Shown one piece after another: positions 61,674 through 64,000 of a DNA stretch of 64,000 nt. The notes under the pieces are model-generated. The model made no database searches. It saw only the letters and a program-made list of their open reading frames with translations, and was not told where the DNA came from. Position 1 is the stretch's first letter, and each line of letters opens with the position of its first letter. The stretch comes from Cymbomonas tetramitiformis (taxonomy: Eukaryota; Chlorophyta; Pyramimonadophyceae; Pyramimonadales; Pyramimonadaceae): positions 1 to 64,000 of the forward strand of contig LGRX02015171.1 of NCBI GenBank assembly GCA_001247695.2, given 5' to 3'. The translations under genes and the position numbers were made by a program.

Positions 61674-63029
61674 TCAGTTTATACAGGTGTTCAACTTTTT
61701 TATAACATTCGCTGTTGCGCATGCTGTGTTCAAGGCGCCCTCGATCCACGCGCTGAATGTTGGATCGTACGCTTCCCCGACGAAGAAAATGCGATGGTCG
61801 GTGGATATACCGTCCCTGTATTCTATATGTTTAGATAAATCTGTTTTGGGATCCCAAACGTGGTAGGCGTTGGGCGAATGGTAATCGATGTAGTCTGCAT
61901 CGATCGCGTCAATAGTTTCATCCTCGGGTATGCCAAAGCTTTCCACCAGCACGGTCCTTAGTAGATCATCGTAGAACTTTATATTTTCATTCAACTGTGC
62001 AGCCGCATCGGAATCGCAGTACGCCAGGAGGAAGTTGTAACAATCGTCCGTGGCCTGTGGTTCGAATATCATGGACCACAGAGGCGATACCCGTTGAAAT
62101 TCTGCCACGGTGGTGAGCACGTGCAGATATGACACCCCATGGGTTTTCAGCATTTCCCCGGCAGCCTCACGCGCCTTCGCGGCTAATGTCGGGTTTTTCA
62201 GCTTTACAAAGACGCGCATAGACGCTTTTGGGGTGATCGTCTCGTTTAGGTATGCTATATATTGCTTAACAGCTGAAGGCACTTTTTCGCCTAATTTAAA
62301 CTTTTGCAACGCCGCAACGGGTGCGGCGACCACCAGATAAGCGCATTCGTACTTATCAGTTTTGCTGCGTACGATCCAGCCTTGGTCGGTTTTATCGATG
62401 GTGTCCACCTCCTTATTGAAATGTAACCGCACCCGTTGTTGTTTATTTTTCAACCGCGCATGCAACGGGGTCACCAGCGCTTTTCGATAGTCGCCGCAAA
62501 AACATTTCTTCCTCTGCAAAGCCGAGTCCTGGCGCTTTATTTCGTAATCTGCCATTTCGCGGTACCACGGTACCGCCTCGCGGAGTATTTTTATCTGCCC
62601 CTCATTAGCAACATTTTTTAAAGCTTCGTGCTCCATTTTCCCTGCCAAATCTTTTAGTATTTGCGTCGCCGCCGCGTATTCAGCTGCATGCACGACCGCG
62701 TCCTCACCGCGGAGCGTGCTGTAGAAGATGGTTGAGTTCGGATCTAATTCCTCGAAACAACCACATTCGGCATTGTTCTTTGTGAGAAGATTATTTAAGT
62801 GTGTGTGCCTTTCAAGGTGGTACGATGGGCCCATGTTGTGACCCTCTTTCGTGACTATGAGTCCTCCGACATCTGCGGATCCTTCGATCCCACAAACGGT
62901 CATGCCCTTTTCTTCCGAGACCAGATCCGCGATTTGCATACCACCGATGCCGAGGCCGATAACGATAACCATGGGATGTTCTGGTGTGCCAGAACCGGTT
63001 CGGTGCGCACTCGTCATGAAAACGGACAT
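61674..63029 (-). CDS. FAD-dependent amine oxidase (viral)
   Basis: 451 residues. N-terminal dinucleotide-binding motif VIVIGLGIGGMQIADL (about 21-36, GxGxxG), then ADVGGLIVTKEGHNMGPSYH typical of the NAD_binding_8/amine-oxidase family, a middle substrate domain (DTIDKTDQGWIVRSKTDKYE), and the C-terminal FAD motif FFVGEAYDPTFSAWIEGALN. Flavin amine oxidases of this size occur in phycodnaviruses and other NCLDVs. Substrate unknown. The ATG at 63029 gives a short leader before the Rossmann motif; MVIVIG at 62972 is a possible alternative start. Confidence 0.8.
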   Translation of the reverse strand: MSVFMTSAHRTGSGTPEHPMVIVIGLGIGGMQIADLVSEEKGMTVCGIEGSADVGGLIVTKEGHNMGPSYHLERHTHLNNLLTKNNAECGCFEELDPNSTIFYSTLRGEDAVVHAAEYAAATQILKDLAGKMEHEALKNVANEGQIKILREAVPWYREMADYEIKRQDSALQRKKCFCGDYRKALVTPLHARLKNKQQRVRLHFNKEVDTIDKTDQGWIVRSKTDKYECAYLVVAAPVAALQKFKLGEKVPSAVKQYIAYLNETITPKASMRVFVKLKNPTLAAKAREAAGEMLKTHGVSYLHVLTTVAEFQRVSPLWSMIFEPQATDDCYNFLLAYCDSDAAAQLNENIKFYDDLLRTVLVESFGIPEDETIDAIDADYIDYHSPNAYHVWDPKTDLSKHIEYRDGISTDHRIFFVGEAYDPTFSAWIEGALNTACATANVIKKLNTCIN

Positions 63030-63171
63030 GCTTACGGCGGTCGCGTGCAGGCCATTATCGCGCGCGCGTGTGTGTATCTATATTTTCGTGCAAGCGGATC
63101 GGGTCACCGTATTCTTAACCGAATGCGCTGTACGATTTTTCAATGATGGGACTCCTCCCGTGCTAAGACGG

Positions 63172-63179
63172 TATAAATA
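63172..63179 (+). promoter_or_regulatory. TATAAATA box
   Basis: In the context GACGGTATAAATATACG, 57 bp upstream of the next plus-strand start; the GACGGTATAAATA string is also found before the HTH genes. Confidence 0.55.
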
Positions 63180-63236
63180 TACGAACGCCGTACGGTAGAA
63201 ATATTTTATACGTTTGGCGTGGAGACGTCGGCAAGC

Positions 63237-64000
63237 ATGTCGGTAACGTATATACTGTTCGCGCCGCCGGAAAAACGTAAATACCAAGAGCGTAGCGATA
63301 GCGAAAACGATGTTGAAATCTTGTATGACACTACTGACGATACAAGATTGCCACCAATTGCCGCGGTTTCCGGGCAACGAGGAACAAGTGCAGCAGCGCA
63401 AGTACACGAAAACGCCAAAGACGATCCAGACTTCCATCCCGTAAATTCTGAAGCTTCATCCGAAAACGGAGACGCGGAGGATCGGGAACAAGCCGATAAT
63501 GGAATGCTCGCAGAGGGACACACCATTTCGGCGGAGCATGCTAACGTCGCGGGGCGCGTCGGCAAACTCGGCGTTAGAGATGATGACGACGACCCAGACT
63601 ACGTTCCCGAAGATTCTGAAACATTATCCGAAACCGAGGACGCGGGACGTTGGAAAGAGGACGAATATGGTACACTCGCAGAAAAACACACCACCCCGGA
63701 GATAAAAGTTTTTGAAGACCCGTCGGAAGCGGCGGAGCATCTTTATGAAAACGGATACGTACTGCTAAATTTTATGGATGAAGAGGAGATTTCTGCTGCG
63801 CTTGAAGAATTCCAACGCACCCTGTGCGAAGATCTCCCCGAATTCAAACCAAAAAATTGTAAGAGGAACGAGAAATGGGAGTACGGCTGCACCGGGTTCG
63901 GCGCGGTAAACACCGCTAGCAGCTTTCATAATCGCTTCGTTCGTGCAATTCGTCTGCGTGCGCATGTTGTTGTTGCTAAGGTGCTAGATGATTACCGAAA
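63237..64000 (+). CDS. Phytanoyl-CoA-dioxygenase-like protein with acidic repeat leader, 3' incomplete
   Basis: An open frame of 254 codons that runs off the window. Residues 1-150 are disordered and acidic, with two internal repeats (DDPDFHPVNSEASSENGDAE and DDPDYVPEDSETLSETEDAG, each followed by a G.LAE.HT motif). From about residue 160 the sequence resembles the N-terminal part of PhyH-type Fe(II)/2-oxoglutarate dioxygenases (NGYVLLNFMDEEEISAALEE), then GCTGFGAVNTASSFHNRFVR. The metal-binding HxD...H would lie beyond the edge, so catalytic competence cannot be judged. Confidence 0.55.
   Translation, partial: MSVTYILFAPPEKRKYQERSDSENDVEILYDTTDDTRLPPIAAVSGQRGTSAAAQVHENAKDDPDFHPVNSEASSENGDAEDREQADNGMLAEGHTISAEHANVAGRVGKLGVRDDDDDPDYVPEDSETLSETEDAGRWKEDEYGTLAEKHTTPEIKVFEDPSEAAEHLYENGYVLLNFMDEEEISAALEEFQRTLCEDLPEFKPKNCKRNEKWEYGCTGFGAVNTASSFHNRFVRAIRLRAHVVVAKVLDDYR

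Larger units (their letters stand above)
45980..64000. mobile_element. Endogenous giant-virus (NCLDV-like) region
   Basis: Intronless genes with short spacers, NCLDV-typical families (KilA-N, MSV199, DUF3846, viral amine oxidase, RING, PhyH-like) and a recurring TATAAATA box 30-60 bp before starts. No introns or host-like genes are seen to the right window edge, so the insertion continues beyond it. Left limit is approximate. Confidence 0.7.

Noticed and set aside
1..64000. CRISPR arrays, rRNA or tRNA genes
   Set aside because: No regularly spaced identical repeats with unique spacers and no rRNA-like segment noticed; a tRNA search by eye is not reliable, so absence of tRNAs is not claimed.

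Overview
The window reads as a nuclear contig of a photosynthetic eukaryote, most likely a green alga. It carries spliced GT-AG genes, including a chloroplast FKBP20-2-type immunophilin with a twin-arginine-like signal, an aldo/keto reductase and a PAPS sulfotransferase. It is dense in transposons, minisatellites and endogenous viral DNA. A pyramimonadalean prasinophyte such as Cymbomonas would fit, but the species is inference.

Layout. 0-4.1 kb: a Tnp2 (EnSpm/CACTA-like) transposase gene, a subterminal TTTACC/GGTAAA array, a small inverted-repeat element and a secreted Cys-rich ORF. About 4.2-16.5 kb: an AT-rich Polinton-like virus (PLV) with a prim-pol/helicase (broken by frameshifts), cytosine methyltransferase, packaging ATPase, 5'-truncated rve integrase, lipase, penton-like protein, major capsid protein (one frameshift) and a truncated fibre-like ORF. 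Seven copies of a roughly 55-bp palindromic element sit between its genes. 16.5-18.9 kb: a GC-richer gene pair including an intron-containing SAM methyltransferase. 18.9-23.5 kb: no gene, several short repeats. 23.5-35.5 kb (minus): a multi-exon aldo/keto reductase; one intron interval is swollen to about 9 kb by a 41-bp minisatellite and a duplicated mosaic. 35.6-39.0 kb (plus): FKBP20-2. 41.1-42.3 kb: decayed tandem repeats. 42.6-44.5 kb (minus): sulfotransferase. 45.4-45.9 kb: a roughly 165-bp tandem repeat. 46-64 kb: an endogenous giant-virus (NCLDV-like) region with mostly intronless genes, a shared TATAAATA core promoter and repeated intergenic hairpins. It holds a membrane-anchored proline-rich protein, a tandem family of MerR-type HTH / KilA-N / MSV199 genes (one with a PD-(D/E)XK-like nuclease domain), a DUF3846-like protein, a RING protein, a FAD amine oxidase and a partial phytanoyl-CoA-dioxygenase-like gene.

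How the parts relate. The PLV module contains replication (prim-pol/helicase), packaging (ATPase), integration (integrase remnant) and virion (MCP, penton, fibre) genes, but its frameshifts, a deletion-like junction inside the integrase and an abrupt right edge suggest a decaying copy unless the indels are assembly errors. The giant-virus region is a separate insertion about 29 kb away with host genes between. The most distinctive structures are the PLV palindromic repeat family, two inverted copies of which frame the methyltransferase gene and contain its start and stop codons, and the shuffled HTH/KilA-N gene array with its conserved stem-loop spacers.
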